DNA of 64,000 nt from Borborobacter arsenicus (GCF_003934165.1 NZ_RKST01000001.1:558001-622000); one strand, 5' to 3'; positions 38,497 to 47,864 are shown, counted from the stretch's first letter. Notes: generated by a model not told the origin, from the letters alone. Translations and numbers: made by a program.

Positions 38497-39825
38497 TCAG
38501 TCGATCGTCCGCAACACTTCCCGCACGTGGTCGATAAGCTCGTTGATCTGGCCCTTGGTGATGATCAGCGGCGGAGACAGCGCGATGATGTCGCCAGTGG
38601 TGCGGATCAGCGCGCCGCGCTCGAACGCCTTCACGAAGGCAGAGAAGGCACGCTTGGACGGGCTGCCGGCGATCGACTCCAGTTCGATGGCGCCGACGAG
38701 GCCGATATTGCGGATATCGATGACATGCGGCTCGCCCTTGAGCGAATGCAGCGCATCCTCCCAATAGGGCGCAAGCTCCGCACCGCGCGTCAGCAAACCC
38801 TCTTCCTTGTAGGTATCGAGTGTCGCCAAGGCTGCCGCTGAGGCGATCGGGTTCCCGGAATAGGTGTAGCCATGGAAGAACTCGATCAGATGCTCCGGGC
38901 CGTTCATGAAGGCATCGTGGATTTCCTTGCGCACGAACACAGCGCCCATCGGGATGACGCCATTGGAGACGCCCTTGGCGGTGGTGATGATGTCCGGAAT
39001 GACGCCGAAATAATCGGCCGCAAACGGCGTGCCGAGGCGGCCGAAGCCGGTGATGACTTCATCGAAGATCAACAGGATGCCGTGCTTGGTGCAGATGTCG
39101 CGCAGCTTTTGCAGATAACCCTTCGGCGGCAGGATGACGCCGGTGGAACCGGCAACCGGCTCGACGATGACGGCTGCGATGGTCGAGGCATCGTGCAGCG
39201 CAACGATACGCTCCAATTCGCTGGCCACATCGCCGCCATGTTCCGGAACGCCGCGCGTGAACGAGTTCTTGTCGGGAAAATGCGTGTGCGGCATATGGTC
39301 GACGCCCGTCAGCAGCGTGCCGAACATCTTGCGGTTGGAAACGATGCCGCCCACCGAGATGCCGCCGAAATTGACTCCGTGATAGCCGCGCTCGCGGCCG
39401 ATCAGCCTGGTGCGCGCGCCCTCGCCTTTCACGCGATGATAGGCCAGCGCCATCTTCAGCGCCGTATCCACCGATTCGGAGCCCGAATTGGTGAAGAACA
39501 CATGGTCCATGCCCTCGGGCGCGATATCGACGAGGCGGTTGGCCAGTTCGAATACGATCGGATGGCCCATCTGGAAGGCCGGCGCATAGTCGAGTTCGGC
39601 AGCCTGGCTCTGGATGGCCTCGGTGATCTTGGGGCGGCAATGGCCTGCATTCACGCACCACAGGCCGGCGGTGCCGTCAAGAATCTTGCGCCCGTCGCTT
39701 GCCGTGTAGTGCATGTCCTTGGCGGCGACCAGCATGCGCGGCGCCTGCTTGAACTGTCGGTTGGCGGTAAACGGCATCCAGAATGCGCTGAGGTCGTTCG
39801 GCGCTATGTTTTTTCGGTTGGACAT
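38497..39825 (-). CDS. Class III aminotransferase, beta-alanine (omega-amino acid):pyruvate type
   Basis: PLP enzyme of 442 aa. FFTNSGSESVDTALK (PLP phosphate), DEVITGFGR (PLP Asp), TTAKGVSNG with the Schiff-base Lys and YSGNPIASAAA are diagnostic. Its N-terminus (LSAFWMPFTANRQFKQAPRM split) is like omega-amino acid:pyruvate aminotransferases, which turn beta-alanine into malonate semialdehyde. The ATG at 39825 has AGGAGAGG; an upstream frame to 40245 has no domain. Neighbour of the amidase and of rutR. Confidence 0.9.
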   Translation of the reverse strand: MSNRKNIAPNDLSAFWMPFTANRQFKQAPRMLVAAKDMHYTASDGRKILDGTAGLWCVNAGHCRPKITEAIQSQAAELDYAPAFQMGHPIVFELANRLVDIAPEGMDHVFFTNSGSESVDTALKMALAYHRVKGEGARTRLIGRERGYHGVNFGGISVGGIVSNRKMFGTLLTGVDHMPHTHFPDKNSFTRGVPEHGGDVASELERIVALHDASTIAAVIVEPVAGSTGVILPPKGYLQKLRDICTKHGILLIFDEVITGFGRLGTPFAADYFGVIPDIITTAKGVSNGVIPMGAVFVRKEIHDAFMNGPEHLIEFFHGYTYSGNPIASAAALATLDTYKEEGLLTRGAELAPYWEDALHSLKGEPHVIDIRNIGLVGAIELESIAGSPSKRAFSAFVKAFERGALIRTTGDIIALSPPLIITKGQINELIDHVREVLRTID

Positions 39826-39903
39826 GACCAAGCCTCTCCTTTCGGTCCAGAGTTTCGATACGCCAACGCTTGGTCCTCGCCGAGCTTCTGTGCTACGCAA
39901 ATT

Positions 39904-39919
39904 TTGACCGATTGGACAA
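39904..39919. promoter_or_regulatory. Candidate RutR operator between rutR and the aminotransferase gene
   Basis: TTGACCGATTGGACAA compared with the E. coli RutR consensus TTGACCANNTGGTCAA: 12 of 14 defined positions agree (differences at 7 and 13). It lies in the 225-bp divergent gap, 79 bp from the aminotransferase ATG and 132 bp from the rutR ATG. Confidence 0.7.
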
Positions 39920-40050
39920 ACGTTAGCACCGCCAAACAGGCGGTCAAGGGGGATACTAGCCCATATGCGAGGACGAATTCGCGCTCCACGGCACAAGAGG
40001 AACTGGTCCAGCGGATTGGGCCACAGAACACATCGCGCCATGAGGCGGCA

Positions 40051-40692
40051 ATGAGCATGCAAACCGAAGCGCCCGCGCGCCGGACACGCATCCAGCGCGA
40101 GAAACGCGAACTGATCCTGGAAGCCGCGCTCGACGTATTCTCCACCCACGGCTTCCGCGGTTCGACCATCGACCAGATCGCCGAGGCGGCCGGAATGTCG
40201 AAGCCGAACGTGCTTTATTACTTCCGGGGCAAGGAAGACATCCACAAGACGCTGATGCAGCGCCTGCTCGACACCTGGCTGGCCCCTCTACGCGAATTCG
40301 ACGACAGCGGCGACCCGATAGACGAGATCCGCAGCTATATCCGCCGCAAGCTGGAGATGGCGCGCGACTATCCGCGCGAAAGCCGGCTTTTTGCCAATGA
40401 GATCCTGCAGGGTGCTCCCCGCATCATGCCGCTGCTGGAAGGCGAGTTGAAGGCTCTATGCGACGAGAAGGCCGAAGTCATCAGGGGCTGGATGCGGGAT
40501 GGCAAGATCGCTCACGCCGACCCATGGCACCTGATATTTTCGATTTGGGCAACCACCCAGCATTACGCCGATTTCGACGTCCAGGTCCGCGCCGTTCTCG
40601 GCCCGACGCGCGGCGGCGAGGACCGCTTCGAGGATGCCGCGCTGTTTCTGGAAAATCTGTTCACCCAAGGGTTGAAGCCGCCCCGGCCTTAA
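40051..40692 (+). CDS. rutR: TetR-family regulator RutR
   Basis: TetR regulator of 213 aa. HTH at about 20-65 (ALDVFSTHGFRGSTIDQIAE, MSKPNVLYYF) and a C-terminal half that reads like E. coli RutR (LDTWLAPL, YIRRKLEMARDYPRESRLF, LIFSIWATTQHYADF). RutR binds uracil/thymine and controls pyrimidine catabolism. The operator-like site at 39904-39919 lies in the divergent promoter region. The ATG at 40051 has GAGG upstream; 40057 is an alternative. Confidence 0.92.
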   Translation: MSMQTEAPARRTRIQREKRELILEAALDVFSTHGFRGSTIDQIAEAAGMSKPNVLYYFRGKEDIHKTLMQRLLDTWLAPLREFDDSGDPIDEIRSYIRRKLEMARDYPRESRLFANEILQGAPRIMPLLEGELKALCDEKAEVIRGWMRDGKIAHADPWHLIFSIWATTQHYADFDVQVRAVLGPTRGGEDRFEDAALFLENLFTQGLKPPRP

Positions 40693-40719
40693 GACCGGAG
40701 CGGCGTAAGCTGCAAACAC

Positions 40720-41178
40720 TCAGGCAGCCTTGGCGGTTTCCACCGGATGGATGGCGTGGAAGCTGACGCAGAGCCTGTTCCACACATTGATCATGCCGGC
40801 GGCAACGGTCAGCTTGGTCAGTTCCTGTTCGGAGAAGTGCTCGAGCGTCTTGCCGTAGAGTTCGTCGGAGACGCCACCGTTGGAAATCAGCGTCACCGCC
40901 TCGGTCCAGGCGAACGCGGCGCGTTCGCGCTCGGAAAAGAGCGGCGATTCCTTCCAGGCCGCGACGAGATAGAGCCGTTGCTCGGTTTCTCCGTCTTCGC
41001 GCGCCTCCCGGCTGTGCATATCCACGCAGAATGAGCAGCCATTGATCTGCGAAGCGCGCAGCTTGATCAGATGGAGCAAGCTGCGCTCCAGCCCGCTGTC
41101 CTCGACCGCCTTGTTGAGCGCCACCACGGCCTTCATGATTTCAGGAGCCGTGGCAAAAAACTGCAATCTCTGCTTCAT
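40720..41178 (-). CDS. Carboxymuconolactone decarboxylase/AhpD-family protein
   Basis: AhpD-like protein of 152 aa. It has the redox CxxC in ASQINGCSFCVDMHSREAR (about 47-65) with the downstream His, as in alkylhydroperoxidase-type CMD proteins. The start 41178 has AAAGGAAAG; a GTG at 41193 is the other option. Directly downstream of an Rrf2 gene, which probably controls it in response to redox or nitrosative stress. Confidence 0.88.
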   Translation of the reverse strand: MKQRLQFFATAPEIMKAVVALNKAVEDSGLERSLLHLIKLRASQINGCSFCVDMHSREAREDGETEQRLYLVAAWKESPLFSERERAAFAWTEAVTLISNGGVSDELYGKTLEHFSEQELTKLTVAAGMINVWNRLCVSFHAIHPVETAKAA

Positions 41179-41193
41179 CGTCTTTCCTTTCAC

Positions 41194-41709
41194 TTACTGC
41201 TTGGGGGATCCGGATTTCTGCGGCCGCTGATGACGTGCGACGAAGGCGCAACTGGCAGCGACCGAGCGGGGATCGGCCTCGTCCATGAACGCGGCCACGA
41301 TGTCGGAAAGCTTCTCGCCGGCGAGCGCGGCGCGATAGGCTCTTTCGGCCCGCAGCATCGCCGCATTGATGCCGCACGGCTTGGCATAGGCCGAAGCCGG
41401 CAGCTTGACGGGTCCACGCTGGCGGATCTCGCCGCAGCGGAACGCCGGCTGCGGCCCTTCCACCGCCAGCACGATATCGAGCAGCGATATGTCCTCGGCC
41501 GGGCGCGCAAGCCTGTAGCCGCCGGACGGGCCGGGCAGCGATTCCAGCACGCCCGCCGCCGTCAGTGCATTGAGATGCTTGAGCAGGTAGCTGGACGACA
41601 GGCCGAAAGCCTCGGCCATGGCCGCACCCGACACGGTCGCATTGCCCTCCACGCCTGCCAGCATGGCCGCGCAGTGGATAGAAGCCTCAACGCCTTCACT
41701 CAGTTTCAT
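41194..41709 (-). CDS. Rrf2-family transcriptional regulator
   Basis: Winged-helix regulator of 171 aa: MKLSEGVEASIHCAAML, SSSYLLKHLNALTAAGVLES, GPSGGYRLARPAEDISLLDIV. Cysteines at about 91 (FRCGE) and 111 (KPCGI), plus a third near 153, could hold a cluster or act as redox sensors. Family members include IscR, NsrR and RirA. An inverted repeat at 41731-41743 is a candidate autoregulatory site. Confidence 0.9.
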   Translation of the reverse strand: MKLSEGVEASIHCAAMLAGVEGNATVSGAAMAEAFGLSSSYLLKHLNALTAAGVLESLPGPSGGYRLARPAEDISLLDIVLAVEGPQPAFRCGEIRQRGPVKLPASAYAKPCGINAAMLRAERAYRAALAGEKLSDIVAAFMDEADPRSVAASCAFVARHQRPQKSGSPKQ

Positions 41710-41730
41710 CAGACTTTCCGATCATTCATC

Positions 41731-41743
41731 GATAATTCTTATC
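41731..41743. promoter_or_regulatory. Inverted repeat upstream of the Rrf2 gene
   Basis: GATAATTCTTATC: arms GATAA and TTATC around TTC, 22 bp before the Rrf2 ATG in a very AT-rich stretch (41720-41780). Position and symmetry suit an autoregulatory operator. Confidence 0.4.
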
Positions 41744-41947
41744 ATGGATAATTTATATCGACAATTCACATGATATTGAATGCTGACAACCCCTGACTGG
41801 AGCCGGAATATGCGCGTCCGGCCACACCGGTACGGCAGATCGATATCACGTTACGTCAACGAGTGAGCGTTGTGGAGGAGGCTCTGCCACGGTTGACAAC
41901 CTGGCAACCTCCTGCCCATCTTTAGCGACCTTTGGGAGACTTTGGGC

Positions 41948-42931
41948 ATGAGCTTTTCAATTTCACGTCGTACCTTCACCGCCGGCGCCGCGCTGATGAT
42001 CGCAGGCGCACGGTCCGCCTTCGCACAGGGCCAGAAGTTCTTCAGGATCGGAACCGGCGGCACCTCAGGCACCTATTATCCAATCGGCGGCCTGATCGCC
42101 AATTCGATCTCGTCCACCGGGCCGAACGGTGTCGAAGGCCTCGTTTCGACGGCCGTTTCCTCGAACGGATCGGTCGCCAACATCAACGCCATCTCCGGCG
42201 GGTCGAGCGAATCCGGCTTCACGCAATCCGACGTCGCCTACTGGGCGCATTCCGGAACCGGCCTCTACGACGGCAAGGGCAAGGTCGAGGATTTGCGGCT
42301 CATCGCAACGCTCTATCCTGAAACCCTCCATATCGTCGCCCGCGCCGATGCCGGCATCAAGTCGGTCGCCGACCTCAAGGGCAAGCGTGTCTCGATCGAC
42401 GAGCCGGGCTCCGGCACCATCGTCGATGCGCGTCTGGTGCTTGCCGCTTATGGGCTGACGGAGAAGGATATCCATCCCGAATATCTCAAGCCCGGCCCAT
42501 CCGGTGAAAAGATGCGCGACAACTCGCTCGACGCCTTCTTCTTCGTCGGCGGCTTCCCGGCCGGCGCGATCGTGGAACTGGCGGCGACGAGCGGCATCAC
42601 GCTGGTGCCGGTCTCCGGCCCCGAAGCGGACAAACTGCTTGAGGAACAGAAGTTCTTTTCCAAAAATACCGTTCCCGCCGACACCTACAAGGGCGTTGGC
42701 GAAACCGAGACGATCGCGGTTGCCGCACAATGGGTCACCAGCGCCAAGCAGGACGACGAACTCGTCTATGAGATCACCAAGTCGCTGTGGAGCGAAGGGA
42801 CACGCAACGCGCTGGACGCCGGCCACGCCAAGGGCAAGTCGATCGTCCTGGAAAACGCGATCACGAGCCTGGGCATTCCCCTCCACCCGGGAGCCGAACG
42901 CTTCTACAAGGAGAGCGGAACCCTGAAATAG
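41948..42931 (+). CDS. TAXI-family TRAP transporter solute-binding protein
   Basis: Periplasmic binding protein of 327 aa. It starts with a twin-arginine-like signal (SISRRTFTAGAALMIAGARS, cleavage near AFA-Q), then FRIGTGGTSGTYYPIGG, the TAXI-protein hallmark. The start at 41948 follows TTGGGAG. It would pair with the fused TRAP permease 113 bp downstream. The ligand is unknown; TAXI proteins bind e.g. glutamate or 2-oxoglutarate. Confidence 0.9.
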   Translation: MSFSISRRTFTAGAALMIAGARSAFAQGQKFFRIGTGGTSGTYYPIGGLIANSISSTGPNGVEGLVSTAVSSNGSVANINAISGGSSESGFTQSDVAYWAHSGTGLYDGKGKVEDLRLIATLYPETLHIVARADAGIKSVADLKGKRVSIDEPGSGTIVDARLVLAAYGLTEKDIHPEYLKPGPSGEKMRDNSLDAFFFVGGFPAGAIVELAATSGITLVPVSGPEADKLLEEQKFFSKNTVPADTYKGVGETETIAVAAQWVTSAKQDDELVYEITKSLWSEGTRNALDAGHAKGKSIVLENAITSLGIPLHPGAERFYKESGTLK

Positions 42932-42995
42932 CTTGCCGAGGCAAGCTGCTTTTACACATTTCATTAGCCCGGTCGGCTCGGAGCCTACCGGGCTA
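42930..42995 (+). terminator. Two hairpins between the TAXI protein and the TRAP permease
   Basis: AGCTTGCC/GGCAAGCT (42930-42947, then CTTTT) and TAGCCCGGT/ACCGGGCTA (42965-42995) are both perfect. They probably end or attenuate part of transcription, giving more binding protein than permease. Confidence 0.7.
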
Positions 42996-43044
42996 TTCGT
43001 AATGCGATCGAGATTCAGTTCCAGTCCCTGAGCAGGAATCCCTT

Positions 43045-45111
43045 ATGGCTGCCCCGCGCGACGACAAGATCCGCCTGACCTCCGACGGTTACGACGAGGA
43101 AAAGGCGCGCGAACTCGAGGAAAAATTCGATAGCGAGATCCGTTTCCGCAGCCTCGGAAAGGCCGCGGGCTGGATAGTCGGCTCGATGCTGATCGTGCTC
43201 TCCATTTTCCATTACTACACGGCAGGCTTCGGCCTGCTGCAGGAGATGGTGCATCGCGGCATCCACCTGTCTTTCGTGCTCGCGCTGGTCTTCCTGGTCT
43301 TTCCCTTCACCAAGAAGGGTTACGACGCGCCGTTGAAGAGTTCGCTGCTGCGCCCCATGGGCATCCCCATCTACGACTGGATCCTGGCGATCGGCGCAAT
43401 CGTTGCCGTGGCGCATGTTCCTCTCATTCCGCTCGACGATCTCGCCTTCCGCATCGGCAATCCCACGACGACGGATGTGGTCCTGGGAGGTTTCCTGATC
43501 GTGGCACTGCTGGAAGCCACGCGCCGCTCGATCGGCTGGCCGCTGCCGATCATCTCGCTGCTGTTCATGGCCTATGCGCTGTTCGGACCCTGGATGCCGG
43601 GCATATTGGTGCATCCGGGCAACACCGCCTCGCAGCTCATCGACCATCTCTACATGACGACACAGGGCATCTACGGCATCGCCCTTGGCGTCGTCGCCAC
43701 CTATGTCTTCCACTTCGTGCTGTTCGGCGTCTTCGCCACCCGCATCGGACTCGGCCAATTGTTCCTCGATTGCGCGGCATGGGTGGCCGGGCGCTATGCC
43801 GGCGGCCCGGCAAAGGTTTCGATCTTCGGGTCGGCGCTGTTCGGCATGATTTCCGGCTCCTCGGTCGCCAATGCGGTGACCGTCGGTTCCCTCACCATTC
43901 CGGCCATGATCAAGCTCGGCTACAGGCGCGAATTCGCGGCAGCCGTCGAGGCGGCGTCTTCGACCGGCGGCCAGGTCACGCCGCCCATCATGGGCGCGGC
44001 CGCCTTCCTGATGATCGAGTTCCTCGAACTTCCCTACACGACGATCATCCTTGCCGCGATCGTACCGGCCTTCATGCATTTCTTCGGCGTGCTCATGCAG
44101 GTGCATTTCGAGGCCAAGCGGACCGGCCTGCGCGGCCTGCGCCCCGACGAGATGCCCGACATCAAGGCCGCCCTCAAGCGGGACTGGCCGACCATTATCC
44201 CGCTTGTCGTGCTGCTGTGGGTGCTGCTGTCGGGCTATACGCCCTATCTGGCGGCTTTCTGGGGCATCACCGCCTGCGTCGCGGTCGGACTGCTCAATCC
44301 GCGCCGGCGCATGACCGTCGGCGAAGTGTTCCTCGGCCTGCGCGACGGCGCCAAATACGCATTGGCGATCGGCGCGGCGGCGGCAACTGTGGGCATCGTC
44401 ATCGGCGTCGTCACGCTGACCGGCGTCGGCTTCAAGGTCTCCTTCATCGTCACCTCGACGGCGGCGCAACTGGCGGACTTCGCCGGCTATATCCTGCCGA
44501 CCAGCATCGTTGCCGCCTCGACCCTGTCCCTGCTGTTCACGCTCATCATGACCGGCGTGGTCTGCATCCTCATGGGCTGCGGAATCCCCACCACCGCCAA
44601 CTATATCATCATGGTGACGATTGCCGCGCCGGCGCTGGTCATGCTCAATGTCGAGCCGATCGTCGCCCATTTTTTCGTCTTCTATTACGGGCTTCTGGCC
44701 GACATCACGCCACCTGTCGCGCTTGCCGCCTATGCGGCTGCGGGCATGGCGGCGGCCGATCCGTTCAAGACCGGCAACACCGCCTTCAGGCTCGGACTGG
44801 GCAAGGCGCTCGTCCCCTTCGTATTCGTCTTCTCGCCATCACTGTTGCTGGTGACGAAGGATTTCACCTGGGCGAATTTCACGCTCGCCTTCTTTGGCTG
44901 CTCGCTCGGCATCGTCTGCCTTGGCGCGGCATTATCGCGCTATATGCTGGTGCGCACCAGGGGATGGGAGAATGTGGTGCTGGTGGTGGCCGCCTTCCTG
45001 TTGGTGGCGCCGGAACTCTATTCCACCATCATCGGCGCGCTGATGATCGTGCCCATCGTCTTGCGGCATGTTTCGGCAGCGACGGCCGAACGGCGCGCAA
45101 GCCTCGCGTAA
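43045..45111 (+). CDS. TRAP transporter permease, fused small and large subunits
   Basis: Inner-membrane TRAP transporter of 688 aa. The N-terminal part (about 40-180) contains the DctQ-like helices, and the C-terminal part the DctM-like transporter (SGSSVANAVTVGSLTIPAMI, GQVTPPIMGAAAFLM, GCGIPTTANYIIM). The 4TM/12TM fusion is the usual partner of TAXI proteins. It uses a sodium gradient in known cases. Followed by a bidirectional hairpin. Confidence 0.93.
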   Translation: MAAPRDDKIRLTSDGYDEEKARELEEKFDSEIRFRSLGKAAGWIVGSMLIVLSIFHYYTAGFGLLQEMVHRGIHLSFVLALVFLVFPFTKKGYDAPLKSSLLRPMGIPIYDWILAIGAIVAVAHVPLIPLDDLAFRIGNPTTTDVVLGGFLIVALLEATRRSIGWPLPIISLLFMAYALFGPWMPGILVHPGNTASQLIDHLYMTTQGIYGIALGVVATYVFHFVLFGVFATRIGLGQLFLDCAAWVAGRYAGGPAKVSIFGSALFGMISGSSVANAVTVGSLTIPAMIKLGYRREFAAAVEAASSTGGQVTPPIMGAAAFLMIEFLELPYTTIILAAIVPAFMHFFGVLMQVHFEAKRTGLRGLRPDEMPDIKAALKRDWPTIIPLVVLLWVLLSGYTPYLAAFWGITACVAVGLLNPRRRMTVGEVFLGLRDGAKYALAIGAAAATVGIVIGVVTLTGVGFKVSFIVTSTAAQLADFAGYILPTSIVAASTLSLLFTLIMTGVVCILMGCGIPTTANYIIMVTIAAPALVMLNVEPIVAHFFVFYYGLLADITPPVALAAYAAAGMAAADPFKTGNTAFRLGLGKALVPFVFVFSPSLLLVTKDFTWANFTLAFFGCSLGIVCLGAALSRYMLVRTRGWENVVLVVAAFLLVAPELYSTIIGALMIVPIVLRHVSAATAERRASLA

Positions 45112-45153
45112 AATGAACAAGCCCGGCAGGACATCCTGCCGGGCTCGTTCATT
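45112..45153. terminator. Bidirectional terminator between TRAP permease and preA
   Basis: 42-bp symmetric hairpin: AATGAAC...GTTCATT outside, GCCCGGCAGGA/TCCTGCCGGGC inside, centred at 45132. It serves convergent genes ending at 45111 and 45172. Confidence 0.85.
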
Positions 45154-45171
45154 GCAAAACCGGGGTTCGGC

Positions 45172-46491
45172 TTATTCGGCGGCGACCTTGGCCATCGGAT
45201 TGTTAGGATGCTGCGTCCAGTTGGCATAGACCGGCGACACCGGCTCGCCGGTGCGCTTGTCGAGCGTTCCCGCCGCCAGCGGCTGCATGGTGATGCAGTT
45301 TTCGACCGGGCAGACATTGACGCACAGATTGCAGCCGACGCACTCTTCTTCCATCACCTCGAAATGACGCACGCCATCGACCATCGAGGTGATGGCCTGA
45401 TGCGACGTGTCCTCGCAGGCGATATGGCAGCGGCCACATTTGATGCAGGCATCCTGGTCGATATGCGCCTTGGCGACATAATTGAGGTTGAGATACCGCC
45501 AATCAGTAACGTTGGGCGTGGCGCGACCAACGACATCGTCCAGTGTCGCATGGCCCTTGCGGTCCATCCAGTCCTTCAGGCCCTCGATCATCTCCTGCAC
45601 GACCTTGAAGCCATAGGTCATCGCCGCGGTGCAGACCTGCACATTGCCGGCACCCAGCGCCAGGAACTCAGCCGCATCGCGCCAGGTGGTGATGCCGCCA
45701 ATGCCTGAGATCGGCAGGCCCTGCGTTTCGGGATCGCGTGCAATATCTGCCACCATATGGAGCGCGATCGGCTTGACCGCCGGGCCGCAATAGCCGCCAT
45801 GGCTGCCCTTGCCGTCGATCGTGGGTTCCGGCGAGAATGTGTCGAGATTGACCGAGGTGATCGAATTGATCGTGTTGATCAAGCTCACCGCATCGGCCCC
45901 GCCCCTCTTTGCCGCGCGGGCGGCATGACGGATATCGGTGATGTTGGGCGTCAGCTTTATGATCACCGGCATGCGGGTATATTGCTTGCACCAGCGTGAC
46001 AGCATCTCGATATATTCCGGCACCTGGCCGACCGCTGAGCCCATGCCGCGCTCGCTCATGCCATGCGGGCATCCCAGATTGAGCTCGATGCCATCCGCCC
46101 CGGTTTCTTCCACCAGCGGCAGGATCGCCTTCCAGCTCTCCTCCTCGCAAGGCACCATCAGCGAGACGACAACTGCCCGGTCGGGCCAGTTCATCTTGAC
46201 CTGCTTGATCTCGCGCAGGTTGAGGTAAAGGTCGCGATCGGTGATGAGCTCGATATTGTTGAAGCCGAGCAGGCGGCGATCAGCACCCCAGATGGCGCCA
46301 TAGCGCGGACCGTTGACATTGACGACCGGCGGCCCCTCCTCGCCCAGCGTCTTCCACACCACACCGCCCCAGCCGGCCTTGAAGGCGCGCTCGACATTAT
46401 AGGCCTTGTCGGTGGGCGGCGCAGAGGCCAGCCAGAACGGGTTGGGCGACTTGATACCGACGAATGTGTTGCGAATGTCTGCCATGCTCAT
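45172..46491 (-). CDS. preA: NAD-dependent dihydropyrimidine dehydrogenase, PreA subunit
   Basis: Catalytic subunit that reduces uracil or thymine to the dihydro form. It has 439 aa: FMN barrel (about 1-310, LNLGCPHGMSERGMGSAVGQ with the active-site Cys), then two [4Fe-4S] ferredoxin motifs, CIKCGRCHIAC (349-359) and CVGCNLCVNVCP (384-395). It overlaps preT by 4 bp (46488-46491). The gene pair resembles E. coli preTA. Confidence 0.94.
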   Translation of the reverse strand: MSMADIRNTFVGIKSPNPFWLASAPPTDKAYNVERAFKAGWGGVVWKTLGEEGPPVVNVNGPRYGAIWGADRRLLGFNNIELITDRDLYLNLREIKQVKMNWPDRAVVVSLMVPCEEESWKAILPLVEETGADGIELNLGCPHGMSERGMGSAVGQVPEYIEMLSRWCKQYTRMPVIIKLTPNITDIRHAARAAKRGGADAVSLINTINSITSVNLDTFSPEPTIDGKGSHGGYCGPAVKPIALHMVADIARDPETQGLPISGIGGITTWRDAAEFLALGAGNVQVCTAAMTYGFKVVQEMIEGLKDWMDRKGHATLDDVVGRATPNVTDWRYLNLNYVAKAHIDQDACIKCGRCHIACEDTSHQAITSMVDGVRHFEVMEEECVGCNLCVNVCPVENCITMQPLAAGTLDKRTGEPVSPVYANWTQHPNNPMAKVAAE

Positions 46492-47864
46492 GCCCTCCCA
46501 TTAGAGGTGAGTGTGCGATGAATGCTCTCGGCGGCGTCGCGCCCCTGTGCAACCGAAGTGACGGTCAAATCCTCGCCGCCGCGGATGCAGTCGCCCCCCG
46601 CCCACACTTTCGCCATGGAAGTGCGGCCCTCGGTATCGACGATGATCCTGCCGCCTTCCATGGCAATCGACGCACCGCTGCCATTGAGGGCTGCCGGCTC
46701 GAAGAGCTGGCCGATCGCCTTGAACACCTGGTCGGCAGCAAGGCTGAGCGTCTCGCCGGTGCCGACCAGCTTGCCGCCTTTCATTATGGTGTATTCGAGC
46801 TCAATGCCGGTGACCTTGCCGCCATCCGCGACCACCCGCTTTGGCTGCAGCCAGTGGCGGATGTTGACGCCATTCGCCGCGGCCAGATCCTGCTCGAAAT
46901 CGGAGGCGTTCATATCCTCCTGGCCGCGCCGATAGCAGATGGTGACTTCCTCCGCGCCGAGCAGCTTCGACTGCACGGCCGCGTCGATCGCCGTCATGCC
47001 GCCGCCGATGACGACGACGCGGCGCCCGATCGGCAGGCTCGACAGATCGCTTGCCTGGCGCAGTTCGGCGATGAATTCCACGGCATTTTCCACGCCCTCG
47101 GCATCTTCGCCTTCGGCGCGCAGCGCATTGATGCCGCCAAGGCCCAAGCCCAGGAACACGGCATCATATTTCGCCGTCAACTCGGACAGCGAAAAGTCGC
47201 GACCGAGCGCCTTGTCGTTTTCGATGGCGATGCCGCCAATGGCGGTGACATAGTCGACCTCGGCCTGGGCAAAATCGTCGGTCGTCTTGTAGGCGGCGAT
47301 GCCATATTCGTTGAGGCCGCCGGATTTAGGCTTGGCCTCCAGCACCGTTACCTCATGGCCGTAGCGGGCAAGCCGATGCGCGCATGCAAGGCCGGCCGGC
47401 CCCGCGCCGACCACGGCGATCTTGCGGCCCGTGGGTTCCGCGCGGTCATAGAACTGCTTGTTCTGCTCCATCGCGACGTCGGTGGCATAGCGCTGCAACC
47501 GCCCGATCTGCACCGGCTTGCCTTCGGCAGCCTCGCGCACGCAGGCCTCCTCGCACAGCGTCTCGGTCGGGCAGACGCGGGCGCACATGCCGCCCAGAAT
47601 GTTCTGGTCGAAAATGGTCTTGGCCGAACCGAGCGCATTGCCGGTCGCGATCTGGCGGATGAACATCGGAATGTCGATTGATGTCGGACAGGCATGCATG
47701 CAGGGCGCATCGTAGCAGAAATAGCAGCGATCGGCCTCCACCAGCGCCTCATGCGGGTCGAGCGGCGGATGCAGGTCTGAAAAATTCTCGGCATATTGCT
47801 GCGGCGCCAGCCTCCCGCCGGCTACGCCTTGCTTGAACTGACCTTCGGCCATTTCATTCCCCAT
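46488..47864 (-). CDS. preT: NAD-dependent dihydropyrimidine dehydrogenase, PreT subunit
   Basis: Flavin and iron-sulfur subunit, 458 aa, which transfers electrons from NAD(P)H to PreA. N-terminal cysteines (CYFCYDAPCMHACPTSID, CARVCPTETLCEEAC) hold two [4Fe-4S] clusters; VVGAGPAGLACAH near 150 binds FAD and VVIGGGMTAIDAA near 285 binds NAD(P). A site similar to the RutR operator is 39 bp upstream of its ATG (47864; 47852 is an alternative start). Confidence 0.94.
   Translation of the reverse strand: MGNEMAEGQFKQGVAGGRLAPQQYAENFSDLHPPLDPHEALVEADRCYFCYDAPCMHACPTSIDIPMFIRQIATGNALGSAKTIFDQNILGGMCARVCPTETLCEEACVREAAEGKPVQIGRLQRYATDVAMEQNKQFYDRAEPTGRKIAVVGAGPAGLACAHRLARYGHEVTVLEAKPKSGGLNEYGIAAYKTTDDFAQAEVDYVTAIGGIAIENDKALGRDFSLSELTAKYDAVFLGLGLGGINALRAEGEDAEGVENAVEFIAELRQASDLSSLPIGRRVVVIGGGMTAIDAAVQSKLLGAEEVTICYRRGQEDMNASDFEQDLAAANGVNIRHWLQPKRVVADGGKVTGIELEYTIMKGGKLVGTGETLSLAADQVFKAIGQLFEPAALNGSGASIAMEGGRIIVDTEGRTSMAKVWAGGDCIRGGEDLTVTSVAQGRDAAESIHRTLTSNGRA

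Noticed and set aside
38872-40050. Long upstream extension of the rutR frame
   Set aside because: It is antisense to the aminotransferase gene. RutR homology begins only at about 40051.
41893-41907. TTGACA-N3-TGGCAA upstream of the TAXI gene as a third RutR site
   Set aside because: The half-site spacing differs from the RutR consensus, so it is not counted as a RutR operator.
43015-44670. 551-aa minus-strand frame rich in Asp, Arg and Gly over the TRAP permease
   Set aside because: Its composition is the expected reverse complement of hydrophobic membrane codons; no family is recognisable.
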